Shown here piece by piece: positions 45,880 through 57,635 of a stretch of DNA of 64,000 bases. The DNA is taken from positions 3,927,022 through 3,991,021 of the forward strand of contig NW_006917091.1 in assembly GCF_000516985.1 (NCBI RefSeq), in the 5' to 3' direction. The first letter of the stretch is position 1. Each line of letters starts with the position of its first letter. The notes beneath the pieces were generated by a model. It did not search any database. It worked only from the letters and a program-made list of their open reading frames with translations, and was not told the origin of the DNA. The position numbers and the translations under genes are program-made. The stretch is from Pestalotiopsis fici W106-1 (taxonomy: Eukaryota > Ascomycota > Sordariomycetes > Amphisphaeriales > Sporocadaceae).

Positions 45880-48441
45880 CTATCCGATAAACTCCGTGCT
45901 GAGCATGGTTTCCCAAGGTTGTCCGGTTTCCCATACTTTTTCCATAATCCGCCGAGCTTTGTGAACCTAAATCATGTGTCAGAACGGTCTCAGCTGAAAG
46001 TAGGACTGGTGATTCTTGATATTACCTTTAAAACAGCCGAGTTCACTTGGTTCTCGCCGGTGCCAAGCCGCTCAATGACAAAAGCCCTCTGTGCCTCATC
46101 TCTTGCATCGCACCCAGCCGTGAAGATGGGGAACAGGGAGCAAGCCTCAGCGCTCCCTCCTCTCCGAATCCTAGAAAAGCAAGATATGATCTTGCTGACG
46201 GCTTCTTGAACCTTGTCGTCATCAGAAGGCCTCCCCAGGATTCGCCGGTAAAGATGGATTAATCCGGCCCAATGGAAAGCTTCGTTCGTGGCAGCGAGTT
46301 CCGCTCGATCCCATTTATCAAGGTTCCCGCCTGCTAGGATATGTTTACAGGGTGTAATTGGTTGGTTCATGCTGCTCTTGATGTCGCTTTCGATCTTGAG
46401 CGCCGTTTCCAAAACATCCTTGCTTGGCTCCCAATCATCGCGAATAGTATTATCCGGACCAATGCGCTCGTTGTCGCAGTTGCGAGCGAGGTCTGCAATC
46501 TTTGCCAATAGGTATACGCATCTCGTCGTGAAACCCATTATACACTCAATCTCATCATATCCGTCGTGTTTGTCCTCGAGTTCGTAGTCAAACATCCAGG
46601 CGGTTGATGAATCCTTCGGTCCGCCGGTCAAGCTTCCCATGACGTCAAGGTAAGCAGCCCAACTCCAAAGAAACGAACAGACGTGATCTTTTCGAAAGTT
46701 TGTCTCGTAGTGGAGCCCGCCCGGCCGAGCCACGATCAATTCTCGAGCAAGACCGAGGTGCTTCTGCCACGGTATAGAGTACCCAAACACCTTGGGCGAG
46801 ACAATCTCCAACGATGCGAGCATGATGGCTGTGGCTACATTTGCATCCGAGAAGTTCTGGTTCGGATCTGACAAAGCCTCTCGCAAAGCAGGGAAGATGT
46901 CGTCCACCCACATGGCTATACGCAAGCTCGGCTCGGGGTGTCTCAACAGACGCGCTCGATGGGATGCAGAGTATGCAAGAATAAGAGCCAGAAGGTTTTG
47001 GTTCCTCACAGCCATGAGGGGTAGAGTCGTTCGGAAGGGATTTGCCTGGGGGTCGTCGTATGGAACTAACACTTTGGCTGTGTGGTGGATAAAGTGGTGA
47101 AAGTAGAGCAGGTTCATGGGATTCTTCGTCAGGCTGGATGGCAGCGGCTCCAGGTACTGAGGAATGTATATCTCCACGGGCTTGTCATAGTAGGCCTTGG
47201 CTTCACCCTTGATATCTGTAGCCTCAAAACCAAATGAGAACTCCGTGGAGAATAAGTCCGTCTCGAATTCCCCCTCTGGCGTTTCAATACGATCACGTTG
47301 GCTCAGAGGTGTATAGCCTGTGCCAATGGCATTATCGTCGTCGTTCTTGCCAAGGTCTAGGTCTGGCAAGCCGCGATCAATGCCGTAGAATTTTGGTCCA
47401 TTCTGATGTGATGGTAACAAGTCACCTGGGGAAGAATGCTGGTAACTGCTGGCATCATCTTGCAACCGGCCCCCAGGCCCCGACAAAAGGGAATGTACGG
47501 ACATTCTCCTCAGATCAGGTGAAGGCTCGGACCGTGGAACATGGCGCGAAGGACCCTCATCGCTATATATGGATGCGGCGGGCGTCAATGGTGATCCGGT
47601 AGAAGATGTGGTTGAGGCGGGAACTCTGAATACGGGAGTTCCGACGTCTACGGTGGATGAAGGAGAAGAGTAAGGTTTCTTCTCTGAAGTGTCCGAGGGG
47701 ACTGAGCCGGGATCGAGCTTGATGCGCTTGTTAGGCACTTGAAATTGGTCCGACGGACTTCCATAAGTGACACTCGACGCGTCAGCACTGGGCGTGGTGA
47801 AGTTGGATTCCGGCTTCACCGAGCTGCCCGGGGATACCAGCGGCTCCAGCTTGCGCGTGGATGTGTTATTCGGAGCCGGGAACTGATGAACCAATTTGAA
47901 GCCCTTGGCCGGAGCCGGAACCGTCGGTGATAGCACATCCTGACTGAAGTCGATAGTGCCTGGCTCCTGTCTCTTTCCCCGGCGGCCATCCCAGTTCAGG
48001 CGGATGCTATAATCGCAAGTCTCCCCCGCCTTTTGGCAGCTATAGGAATGATATTAGATAATTTGTATATAATAGAAAGGTGTACACGTGAGCACAAGTG
48101 GGAGAAAAATGACGTATGATGATTAAAAGATGCAGAGAAACTGAGGGACTCTGATTGAGCAACATGACAAAGAATAATAGATGGAGAAATCCATACTTGA
48201 CACATGTTGGGTGCTCTTCACCACATTTGATCTTACGGTTCTTACACGGCCTATTCAGAAAGAAAAAAGACACAACAGTTAGCGGGTTTCAGCTCCAAGC
48301 TCCAGTCAGTGAGGGGCAATGAACGGGGACGGGATGGGAATTTGGGGGCGGGCTGCAGGTTCATCTCGGGTTTTCTAACCAACAACCGTTTCTACTCCTT
48401 CTTTTCGGTTCCGGTGCGCCGGGTTTCTTGGGTCGAGGCAT
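45880..48441 (-). CDS. Zn(II)2Cys6 transcription factor, 738 aa
   Basis: Four exons: 48441-48380 (62 nt), 48250-48197 (54 nt), 48039-46026 and 45966-45880 (87 nt). The zinc cluster is split over the first three: Cys20, 23, 30, 37, 40 and 47, with spacing C-x2-C-x6-C-x6-C-x2-C-x6-C. It reads RRSRNGCWPCKNRKIKCGEE, then HPTCVNCQKAGETCDY, and is followed by the basic linker LNWDGRRGKRQ. Residues about 320-720 match the Fungal_trans_2 regulatory domain (NPMNLLYFHHFIHHTAKVLV, then ALILAYSASHRARLLRHPEP). The last exon, found by reading past the apparent stop at 45990, adds VHKARRIMEKVWETGQPWET, the usual end of this family. The protein resembles the ARCA-like group of Zn2Cys6 factors. Target genes are unknown. 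The 54-nt exon is easy for gene finders to miss. Confidence 0.9.
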
Positions 48442-50246
48442 TGCTGCTATTCTGCTGCAGCGGCAATGCGCATGCGCAGGGAGGTGGGTTTCTTTTGCTT
48501 TTTACAAAAGAGGTAAAAGAAATGCCGGGTAGGAAGGGTAAAAAAAGAAGAGATAAAAGGATTAAAAAAAAAAAGTCAATTTATCAAGGTGGGGAATATA
48601 GTGACCTGGGGGCCAAGAAGCGTGAGGTTTTTCTAAAGCTGGGGAGAAGATGGGGACGGCCAAGGCATCGTCGACGTCGACGCTGCAAGGCAAATCCGGA
48701 GGGCCGGGAGGACATGGACACTACAACTTGACGCTCATGGCGAGGCTGCGTCCTTGTGAAGGTGAGCGAGAGGCGATGCCGGCAAGGGTAGGTAGGTAAG
48801 GTAGGTGGGAAATGTGAGGATGAGATGTGAATGGGCGATTCGAGTGTCGGTAGGTACAGTTGTAGGCAAGTCAGTCAGGTATGTAGGTAGTAGGTAGGTA
48901 GATAGGCGGTAGCTAGGTGAGGAGATACAGTAGTAGATCAGGTAGGTAGGTAGGTGCAGAATGTAGAATAGCACCAAGGTAATAAATGTAGGTACGTAGG
49001 TATGCAGATTGACGTCGCTGGGGGACCTTGTTGGTGAGCAGCTGCTTGTGCTTGGCTCCGTGTTGTGTTCAAAAGCGGCCTGTCTGTCTGCTGTGTCTTT
49101 TTGCTCCTCTTCCTTCTTCTTACCCACATTCTAAGTAGTAAAAAGCAGGCAAAAGTAGGCAAGGTAGGCAAGCAGATTTGGGCAGGTTGTGATCGTGCAT
49201 ATGAAATGGAGCAGATAGATAAGCAGGTCGATCCCCAGGTCTTTTGCTCGCAAATGCGCTTACACCTGCATTCGACTAAGCGGCGACCAACGAGAACAGA
49301 GAAAGCCAGGAAGGGTCCCGGTTCCACGTAGTATATGTGGGGCGACACCTCCTCGTTTGACGAATCTCCATTCAACGGGCGAGTCGAGCCCTTTTTCAGT
49401 CTGTTTGGGCTGTGGGAGCAAGTCCCCAAGCAACCAAGTCCCCCAAAGCTGCTCGCTAGTGGCTGCTCTGGTTACAGCCCCAGTCCTACCTAGTCCCCAG
49501 CCCAGTGCCAGTTTCAATCGTCCACTCTTCTCGGAGGTAATAAAAAGAGAAGGGAGGCGAGGAGGGAATGATGAGAGCACAACCTTGCCCTGCAAGGAGC
49601 AGAAGGCACAGTTGAGCCCCGAAGCTTGCGGGGGAACGGAACCAACTCCGCTTGTCTGGTGCTCATCACCATGGTCAGCTGACCTGCTAGGAGCTGATCA
49701 CCTATAGAAAGTACCGTAATGACAGTGTATGTATAATATTTTGTTCTGGATTTGGGTGGTGGGGGCTGTCCTGACCAGGACAACATCTCTCGCCTTGGTT
49801 GTGGTGATGACCTCCCCAAAGTCCAGGGAAAGTGGCAGAGCATCTCTAGACTCTGGAGCAATAGCTCCAGCATAGAAGCTGGCAGGCCGTAGCAGAGAGG
49901 TTCACCCGTCCGAAAACCCCTCTTGGTTCTCTCATGTCACCTCCATACCTTTTAGTGTACCGACGTGGCATCGACCACTTGGTCGTCTGAGCGTGGCAAT
50001 GCTTTGAGTGTACCAATCCATACAGTCAGCACTGTACCGTACCCTAAAGTATGGAGTACCTCGTACGCTGGACATCACCGTTCAATGGAAGCAAGAGTTC
50101 GCCCGTGACAGTTCCCAATCCACTTCCTGCACTAAAAGCGCAGGTAGTCGGACCTAAGTACCGCTAACTATGTGGCCCAACGACCAATGCCGCTCTATCA
50201 ACTCATCTATGGAGAGCATCCTCATTTCCCACTGAACTATGCTACG
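48442..50246. other. 1.8-kb intergenic region with TAGG-rich repeats
   Basis: Upstream region of the Zn2Cys6 factor and 3' region of the cyclophilin gene. It contains the TAGG/GTAG array at 48787-49003. Frames of 110-160 aa occur on both strands but have repeat-derived or random composition. Confidence 0.55.
48787..49003. repeat. imperfect TAGG (GTAG) tetranucleotide-rich array
   Basis: Many copies of TAGGTAGG, interrupted by other bases, over about 220 bp. The same word and its complement CTACCTA recur as single copies across the whole window. It lies 350-560 bp upstream of the Zn2Cys6 factor ATG. Confidence 0.8.
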
Positions 50247-52268
50247 CTATGCGATATCAATATTGAGTATCTTGATATCCTCCTCTGGCTTTTCCTTGTA
50301 CGTCCGTACGTTTTCTATCTTGTGAATCACGTCCAGCCCCTGGATCGCGCGGCCAAAGATAGTGTGCTTGTTGTCAAGCCATGGCTAGTCCGCTATGTTA
50401 GCTTGACTCGTGTACAAATCCACCCCTCAGATCATGGGGGGCACTGCTTACCGTCTTCTCCGTCGTGATAAAGAACTGACTACCATTAGTGTTTGGCCCA
50501 GCATTGGCCATACTGACTGTGTAGGGCTTATCGTGTTTCAGCGTGCTGAACTCGTCTTCAAACTCCCTCCCCCATATGCTCTCGCCACCGGTACCATCGC
50601 CCAGCGGATCTCCGCACTGGATCATGAACTTGCGGATGACCCGATGGAAGATTGTATTGTTGTAGTATCCCCGCTTCGAATGAGTGACAAAATTCTCAAC
50701 CGCCTTTGGTGCAGCGTCTGGGAATAACCTGATGTGAATGTCACCATAAGTCGTGTGGATGACCGCCGATGTGCCCGTCTCAGCCTGTTTCTTTTGCTCC
50801 GTCTTCTTGGCCCCGAGCATGGTCGGCTTCTCATTCTGGACATCACGGTCCGATTTCGACACTTCCGCGTCGTCCGTAAACATATAGAATCGAACCTTGC
50901 CCACAGCCGTGGTAATGAGGATAGGATCTCGCGATTCTGCCTCTTGCAGCAACGGATTGGCTGAGGCTGCCATGGCCACCGTGGTCAGTCCCTTCTTCTG
51001 AGGCTGGCCTTGATATAGGGCCAGGTTGACAGGCCGCATATTCTCGTCCTTGCCATACACCTTTACAATATGGTTGGTGAAGGTGTTCAGCACTTTGACG
51101 CCTAGAATGGAGCCGTAGAGGATAAAGTTCCCGGATTCGTCAAAAATGACATTGACCTTGTCCCTGAGCGCCGGAGACTCAATCTCCAGCTCTGCAGCAC
51201 GCCTCCGGCCAAACTCGACTGGTTCAAGCTTCTGTTTGGCCGTTCCAGCTTGCTGCATCTCCTCCACGACCTGCAGAGACTCATCGTATGTTCTATATAG
51301 CTTTGCGCTGGCAAATTCGAAGACTCGAATCTTGCGGTCGGGGAACGAGTATGTTACGAACTGATGCCCTGACGGCGACATGTTCAAAGACACTGGCGCA
51401 GACTTGGCCTTTTTGAAATCGAATAAATTCGTGGAACTCTTGTATTGGAACACATTGTCCGGTTTCTCGTAGTTTGAACTGGGACTCCAGTACTCGAGCA
51501 TTCCACCCTCGTCTGCCGAAATCACACAATCGTGAGCGTCGTTGAAAGCCATGACGCTAACCACACTCTTGTGCAATCCTTTGATGGTGTGAATCGGCGT
51601 TTGGTTCTCTCCCCGTCCATCGTAGATGTAGATCAGGGGTTTCTCGTCGTCCGATACAGCCAATATGGGCAGAGATGCACCACGCTTGTGCACCCAGCAT
51701 ATGGCCTTGGGCGTATAGTCGAGCGTCAACATAGCGAGAAGGTCAAAAGTGAACACATCAAAGATCTTGACGCTCTTGTCAGCGCCTGCCGTCGCAAAGC
51801 TGCGGCCGTCCTGGCTGACAGATACTGATCTGATTTCGCCGACATGTGCCTTGAACTCCTTGACAAACTCGATACCCTGTGCCACCTTCTTCCAGAACTT
51901 GACAACGCCATCGACGGAGCTGGTGATAAGGAATTCGGTCAAGGGGGTTACAGTGACGAAAGCTAGCTGCTCCTTGTGCATCAAGGACTTTGAATATCGC
52001 GGCGCTTTGGGAAGTGCCGATATGTACAATTTTTCGTATGGCAATACTCGGCGTTTCTTCTTTGGGGCCGCCGCCGAGGGCAGCTGCGGGCCCATGTCAT
52101 CGTCCGAGGAGCTGTCGTCTTCTTCGTGTGAGTATGATAGAACAATATGCAGGGAGAGAGGGCTTCCAAGTCATTGGTGAGTCGCATACCGGAGTCATTT
52201 TGTTCAGCGAATTCCGCGTGGTTGCGCTTATTGGACTTGACGTCCTCGGCGTCCTGAGTAGAAGCCAT
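50247..52268 (-). CDS. WD40-cyclophilin (PPWD1-like peptidyl-prolyl isomerase), 628 aa
   Basis: Spliceosome-associated cyclophilin of the PPWD1 type. Three exons: 52268-52190, 52121-50452 and 50384-50247. The first acceptor lies in a GAAGAAG tandem, so the exon may start at 52121 or 52118, a one-residue difference. The last intron (ACG|GTAAGC to ACTAG|CCA) restores the usual domain end after TTEKT. Residues about 36-350 carry WD40 repeats ([31 protein letters not shown]). Residues about 478-628 form the isomerase domain ([20 protein letters not shown]). Catalytic residues are present: Arg in FHRVI, Gln and Phe in FMIQCGD, Phe in QFFIT, Trp in [11 protein letters not shown] and the His after it. 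The acidic stretch DDSSSDDDM precedes the basic KKKRR, a likely nuclear signal. Length fits fungal orthologues. Confidence 0.92.
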
Positions 52269-53354
52269 TGAGGCGTAGGGATTCCAGGCAAAGGCGCTGG
52301 TGTAGGGAGCAGTTCAAATAGCTTGCGCACTGGCAAAGCTGTTTTTTGGTGTTGAATTTTGGAGAGCTCTGGTTGCGACAGGCACCAGGAGCTATCCGAC
52401 CACCGACGTAAGGCGGAATGTTCCCGCCCCTCAAGTGCTGTGCATTGGGGTACCTACTAACATGGCAGCACTCAGTGCTTGCTTTTGATGGCTCTGAGAT
52501 TGCTCACTGCATAATTTTTGATACTTTAAAAAAAAAAAAAAAAAAAGACAATAACGTTTGCCCAACTTCCAAGTATTTGACCATCTCTCAAAATAGGCGA
52601 ATTTTCAGATTTGACAGCAATCACGATCTATACTGCTCACAAGCACGGCACTTTTGACGGTAGTCCCACGCATAGGTGGTCTAGTTGACCGCTCTATGTA
52701 GTTGGTTCAAATACAAGGACGGCAATACTCGAAGACTTGCAAAATGAAAATAATTCAAGTTCCACTAGTAACGAGACATGCAATATGACAATAGATAATA
52801 TTTCATCCGACAGATCAAACACGATACTTCATTTGCTGCATAGCGACAAATGAGAGAACCAAACTATTGAGACATCCTCTAGTTTACCATGTACATTGAG
52901 GCTGTGTTCTCGAAGCTCTGGTCCCCGCATTGCTATCTCTTGGCTTTTGCGCGCTCTAGGTACGTCGTGACCTCAGTAGACAAGCGAGCGGCATTATGAT
53001 CCGGCGCATGCCTTCACGTACTTACGTACTCCTCTCGTCGCATAACTTCATGGTTGTCACAGCCTTTTTGTGCGCTCGTGATTCAATCAATCTTTTACGT
53101 TGTCACATGCTTCAAGTGACACTAGAAGTTCCATAAGCTCTCCTCCTCACCTGGATCATTGTCTCATCCTTCTTCTCGTACGTGCTATCCATCTTCTGGG
53201 GCGGTTTCTTTTCTAGCCGTAACCAGACAACTGCTGCTTCTCGCCCGCCCCCCTCCACATCGGTTATACAAGCGTTTTTTTTTTTGTCTACTTGTTCGCC
53301 AATCTGCACGCGCACGCTCGCGGAGACTGTGTACACAAACACACAGAAAGGGAA
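52269..53354. other. divergent region, cyclophilin / acylated small protein
   Basis: About 1.1 kb with A-rich and T-rich runs and no supported gene. A pyrimidine-rich stretch before 53355 looks like the leader of the small protein gene. Confidence 0.6.
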
Positions 53355-53866
53355 ATGGGAAACGTGTGTTGCGGCAAAGCCGACAGTGAGGCTTTCCAGA
53401 GCCCCGGCCGCGTCCTCGGCACCGCACCCCCCCAACCGGAGCGTGCCTCAGTTCCAAAGTCGCGGACCGTCGGTGGACCACCGCGCACGCTCGGAGGTAG
53501 CGGCCAGGACACCAGCGGCGGTAGCGGTAGCGGTAGCGGTAACAGCAGCGCAGCCGACAATGCGAGGCAAAAGGCAGCAGAAGCCGCCGAGGTGGGTAGC
53601 CCATTCCTATTGACTGACTGACCAGGACGATGTAGAGCAAAGGCGTGCGTGCATTGTGAACGGGAACCTGTGAGAGAGAAGAAGTACAGAAACTAACATT
53701 TATACAGGCAAGGGCTAAAGCATCACAAAAGACCTCTGGAAAGCTAAGTGAACAGTTACAGGCGCAGAAGAAGCAAACACGGCAGGACACGTTGAAGGAG
53801 GCCAGTAGGAACGAGTTACGTGCTAGGGATGCAGATGAGGCTGCCCAAGCGAGAAATTATGATTAA
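53355..53866 (+). CDS. small protein with N-terminal acylation signal MGNVCC, 131 aa
   Basis: Two exons: 53355-53591 and 53708-53866, phase 0 (GAG|GTGGGT, ATACAG|GCA). The start MGNVCCGKAD has Gly2 for N-myristoylation and Cys5-Cys6 for palmitoylation, the pattern of proteins anchored to plasma or vacuole membrane. Residues 12-75 are Gly, Ser and Pro rich and disordered, with a GGSGSGSGNSS run. The C-terminal 55 residues (AEAAEARAKASQKT, then KLSEQLQAQKKQTRQD) form a charged helix or coiled coil. The design (lipidated N-terminus, flexible linker, helix) is like a membrane tether or a scaffold such as LAMTOR1/Ego1, but I see no direct similarity and do not name it. The intron join is good and the gene model is fairly sure. 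Confidence 0.75.
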
Positions 53867-54086
53867 AATTTAGCACTCAGCGTCGCGACAAATATCAACC
53901 TTAAAAAGCCCGGCTTCGTGCGAGGCCATTCATGAATCGTCAGCCCGAATACAGCAATCAGGTGCAAATCCCCTTATTGAATTTGTGTTTTCTAATGAGT
54001 TCTGTACCAACTAACCCGGTAATAAATCAAGGATTTCAATTACCATGTGAATGCATGCTCCCACAATGATCCAAATCCCGAAAAGA

Positions 54087-57000
54087 CTAGATGACATTAT
54101 ATCTGCCCATTGGCTGCCGACTTTCAGCATCTGCAGCGGCCATCGTACCTTGCTTCAACAAGCGAGTCAGCTCCGTCATTGCTGTCGACACAACGACTTC
54201 AGTATCACCCTCCACCAAGATGTACAGTTTGGCCTCGCCTCCTGGTGGCACCTCCTTGCCTGCAGGGTAGAAGGTACCCTTGGTGGTGATGGAAACGCCC
54301 GTTGCTTCAAGAATCTTGGCAACGTTTGTGCGGTTCGTGACAGCCCAACGAGCCTTCTGCGGAAAGTCGTTGATTTCAAGAGTCGCATGAAAGGCTCCGG
54401 CGTCTGGGCCTTTATTATCGATGGGCTGTCCGGGCCGAAGCTGTCCAGATTTACCAAGACGGGCATTGATGGCATCACGAGCCGAGGAGACTTTGTCCAA
54501 GGGATTGTTGCCTGAGTTTGGCGGTGGGTCTTCTCGCTTGTGAATGGTAAACTTTGGCTCCAAGTCGGGCTGCTTGGCTGGCGCAGCATCACGCGACGAG
54601 ACTGCAGAAGCTGCCGCTTGAATAGCTGACAGTGCCTTGTCAGCCTTCTTGTCTTCCTTTGCCTTCTCCTCCTCATTCTCTTCCTCCTCATCGCCCTCGG
54701 TCCGATGACTCTTCCGTTCTCGCAGTCGTGCGGCCTCTCGTTCCTGGTCCAGCTTGTCCAAACCTTTGCCGCCAAATCCAGACGAGTCTCGGGCCTTGCC
54801 GGCTTTCAGCTTCTCCTGGAAGGCCTTTTGCATTACTGTAATGGGTTCGGGGACGGGCTGCCCACTCTGCTCCAGGGCTTTTGCAATGCAATAGGCACTG
54901 TTCTCCTGTTCGCCAGTGACAAAAGTCACAGCAGTTCCTTTATTGCCGGCACGACCAGTGCGGCCAGCACGGTGGACGTAATCCTCCAAGTGGTTGGGCG
55001 CGTCATAGTTGACGACCAGTTTCAACTGCTTGACATCAAGACCTCGAGCGGCGACCGAGGTTGCAATCATGATGGGGACGACGCCAGCTTTGAAATCTGA
55101 AATCGTAGAATCCCGATCGACCTGATCCTTTCCGCCATGGATTGACATGCATGGATATCCCTTTTGCAGTAACTCTTTCAATAGCTTGTCAGCCTTCTCC
55201 TGGCGTTCAACAAAGATCAGACTTCGAGCATCCTCGTCCTTGTCATAGAGCTCGCCCAACAATTCAAGCAATCTGATGAACTTCTTGTCCTCTTCCCTGA
55301 CCTCCACAATTTGTGTGATTTCGGGAGCTACAACACTCTTGCCGCCCACGGTGATTTCAACGGGATCTTTCAGAATCTTCTTCGCCAACGCATCCATGAT
55401 TCGGGGCATTGTAGCAGAGAATAAAATGTTCTGACGATCCGGTCGCATGTTGTTGAGGATTTTCATGACTTGTGGTTCAAATCCCATGTCGAACATGCGG
55501 TCTGCTTCGTCAAGCACCACATACGTGACACGCTTCAAGTTCGTTACCCGGCCCTGGTTCGCGGCAAGGAGATCGATCATACGTCCTGGAGTGCATACCA
55601 CGATCTCAGCACCTCGTTTGAGCTCGGCAATATGATCCTTGATGGGTGCACCGCCATAGGCACAGACCGCCCTCAGTCCCATCGATTTGAGGAAAGGCTT
55701 GCAATCACGGTGAATTTGGGTGGCAAGTTCTCTGGTCGGAGTCATGATCAGCCCAATTGGACCATCGTTCTCCCTCAATGGCTCTTGGTCCTTGATATGT
55801 CGAAACATTGGCAACAGAAAGGCGAGGGTTTTGCCCGAGCCAGTCTTAGCAATACCAATGATGTCACGGCCAGACATGATGGCCGGGAAGGCTTGCATCT
55901 GGATAGGTGTTGGCTTGTCGAAGCCGAGACTGTCAATGATATCCAGTGTCCGTCGCGACAAGGCACACTGTGACCATTTCTGTACCGGCTTGGGCACGTC
56001 CTTGCCAGACACCTTGATGCCATCGAGTTCGAGTCTCAAATCCGTCAGTTCCGCCTCGGTCATTTCAGACAATTCAGCTGGCTCAACCCAGAAATTCTTT
56101 CTAAGGGGTGCCATATCAAGTTTGCTGTAGTCGACAGTGGGAATATCCTTCTTCTTGCGAGCCTTGTTGACCTTTTCCAGGAATGCGCCTGGTTCATCCT
56201 CGTTTTTGGCATAATCATAATCGTCATCACCACTAAAAAATGCTTCCGGCTCTGGCTCGACCTTTTTCTGGCTCGCGCCATTGAGTTTCGCGGGTTTCGA
56301 AGCTGGGGCTGGCTTGGACTCCAAGTCGTTCATGAATGCGTCCAGCGCGTCTACTTCCTCCTCTTCGTCTACCTCCATTGCTTGACCGCCAGCGTCGGCA
56401 GACACGGTAGTCGCATCAACCTCTGCTTTCGATTCATCAATATCCATCGTGCTATTTTGTTGGGCATTTTCCTGAGCCATGCGCTCTTCGCGGCGTTCTT
56501 GAGCGGCTCGTGCTGCCGCCGCTTCCTCCTCCTCATCGCCCGCAAAGTTATCAGCATCCTCCTCGTCGTCATCTTGTACTTCGTATGGAGTATCATCAAC
56601 GTCAGCAAGAGGTAGAGAAGGGAGCTTAGCGAGCTTTCTGTCGGATGCCTCCTCCTCATCAAGAATCAATTTTCGTTTCTGCGGGATCTTGTCGGTATCT
56701 GCATTCTGCTTGTGAAACCCAAAGCCGCTGGTTTTGGCTTTCGGTAGCGCTGATGCCTTGGGCAATCCACTGACTGGAGCAGCTGGCTTCGAGGGGGGTA
56801 GCTGTACGCCGATCGAGCCCAATTTGGGCGCAGCACTTGATTCGTGTACACGAGCCGACTTCTTCGCAATTTCCTTGGGGTCGAATTTACCAGAATACGG
56901 AGTTGCGGGTGACGGAAACGAGGTGCTCGCTGCTGGCGATGCTACCGCAGATGTAGGAGATGCTACTGATGGGGTCGCAGCAGAACTGCCGTTAGCCTTC

Positions 57001-57635
57001 TGGTCCATCTCAGCAAGAAGTTTTCTCGTCGCTCCCGGAGTGGCCTCCTTGGCCTTTTCCTTCTCCAGTTCCTGCTTCTTCTTCCATGCTGCGAGTTTGG
57101 CAAGGCGTTCGGCTTTCTTGTCGGCATCTGACTGTGCTGCAGCAGGCGGGGCGTTTGGCTTCGACTTGGTATCTGTAGACTGAGATCGAGAAGTGTGAAT
57201 ATTTGCATGTTTAGAGCGGAAGGGTGGACATACCTCTGCAGCGGGCCGCGCGCGAGAATCGGTTGGTCCAGAGCGATGAGAGTCGGTGGTGCCTTCTCGT
57301 CGACTCCTCGCGCGGTCGCGGGAGTCGTCCCTCTTGCGTCTGTCATCACGGTCACGACGACCCTTGTCTCTGTCCCAATCCCGATCCCTGTCTCTACCGC
57401 CATCATTATAGCGATCACGGGAGCGTCTCCGATCTCGTCCATCTCTGTGGTAATCGTCGCTCCGGTCTAGGGAACGATCCCGTCGGCGATACTCATCGCG
57501 GGGGCGTGGCGGCGTCCGCGAGCGGCGGCGGCGGTCCCGATCGCGGTCCCGGTCACGTCGTCTGTCATCATCGCGACGGTATCTTCTTGAGCTTCCTGCA
57601 GGGCTTGGTGAGCGTGAGTCCCTGAGCCGAGCCAT
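54087..57635 (-). CDS. PRP5: DEAD-box RNA helicase Prp5, 1182 aa (1164 if intron removed)
   Basis: ATP-dependent helicase that remodels U2 snRNP and proofreads branch-site recognition before prespliceosome formation. The first 130 residues are an Arg/Asp/Ser-rich RD/RS-like tail ([17 protein letters not shown]). The helicase core spans about 560-930. Motif I AKTGSGKT is near residue 596, motif II LDEAD near 707, motif III SAT is present, and motif [12 protein letters not shown] is near 886. The Q motif region reads [14 protein letters not shown]. An upstream DALDAFM (about 425) occupies the place of the DPLD motif that contacts SF3b in Prp5 proteins, with Pro replaced by Ala. A consensus 54-nt intron (57233-57180, GAG|GTATGT to CTCAG|TCT) is a multiple of three without a stop, so the frame reads through. 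The C-terminal region after 930 is typical of Prp5/DDX46. It is divergent to the mitochondrial HMG gene. Confidence 0.94.
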   Translation of the reverse strand: MARLRDSRSPSPAGSSRRYRRDDDRRRDRDRDRDRRRRSRTPPRPRDEYRRRDRSLDRSDDYHRDGRDRRRSRDRYNDGGRDRDRDWDRDKGRRDRDDRRKRDDSRDRARSRREGTTDSHRSGPTDSRARPAAEVCPPFRSKHANIHTSRSQSTDTKSKPNAPPAAAQSDADKKAERLAKLAAWKKKQELEKEKAKEATPGATRKLLAEMDQKANGSSAATPSVASPTSAVASPAASTSFPSPATPYSGKFDPKEIAKKSARVHESSAAPKLGSIGVQLPPSKPAAPVSGLPKASALPKAKTSGFGFHKQNADTDKIPQKRKLILDEEEASDRKLAKLPSLPLADVDDTPYEVQDDDEEDADNFAGDEEEEAAAARAAQERREERMAQENAQQNSTMDIDESKAEVDATTVSADAGGQAMEVDEEEEVDALDAFMNDLESKPAPASKPAKLNGASQKKVEPEPEAFFSGDDDYDYAKNEDEPGAFLEKVNKARKKKDIPTVDYSKLDMAPLRKNFWVEPAELSEMTEAELTDLRLELDGIKVSGKDVPKPVQKWSQCALSRRTLDIIDSLGFDKPTPIQMQAFPAIMSGRDIIGIAKTGSGKTLAFLLPMFRHIKDQEPLRENDGPIGLIMTPTRELATQIHRDCKPFLKSMGLRAVCAYGGAPIKDHIAELKRGAEIVVCTPGRMIDLLAANQGRVTNLKRVTYVVLDEADRMFDMGFEPQVMKILNNMRPDRQNILFSATMPRIMDALAKKILKDPVEITVGGKSVVAPEITQIVEVREEDKKFIRLLELLGELYDKDEDARSLIFVERQEKADKLLKELLQKGYPCMSIHGGKDQVDRDSTISDFKAGVVPIMIATSVAARGLDVKQLKLVVNYDAPNHLEDYVHRAGRTGRAGNKGTAVTFVTGEQENSAYCIAKALEQSGQPVPEPITVMQKAFQEKLKAGKARDSSGFGGKGLDKLDQEREAARLRERKSHRTEGDEEEENEEEKAKEDKKADKALSAIQAAASAVSSRDAAPAKQPDLEPKFTIHKREDPPPNSGNNPLDKVSSARDAINARLGKSGQLRPGQPIDNKGPDAGAFHATLEINDFPQKARWAVTNRTNVAKILEATGVSITTKGTFYPAGKEVPPGGEAKLYILVEGDTEVVVSTAMTELTRLLKQGTMAAADAESRQPMGRYNVI

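Noticed and set aside
44164..48441. Oxidase plus Zn2Cys6 factor as part of a metabolite gene cluster
   Set aside because: There is no synthase, transporter or further tailoring gene nearby. The neighbours on both sides are housekeeping genes.
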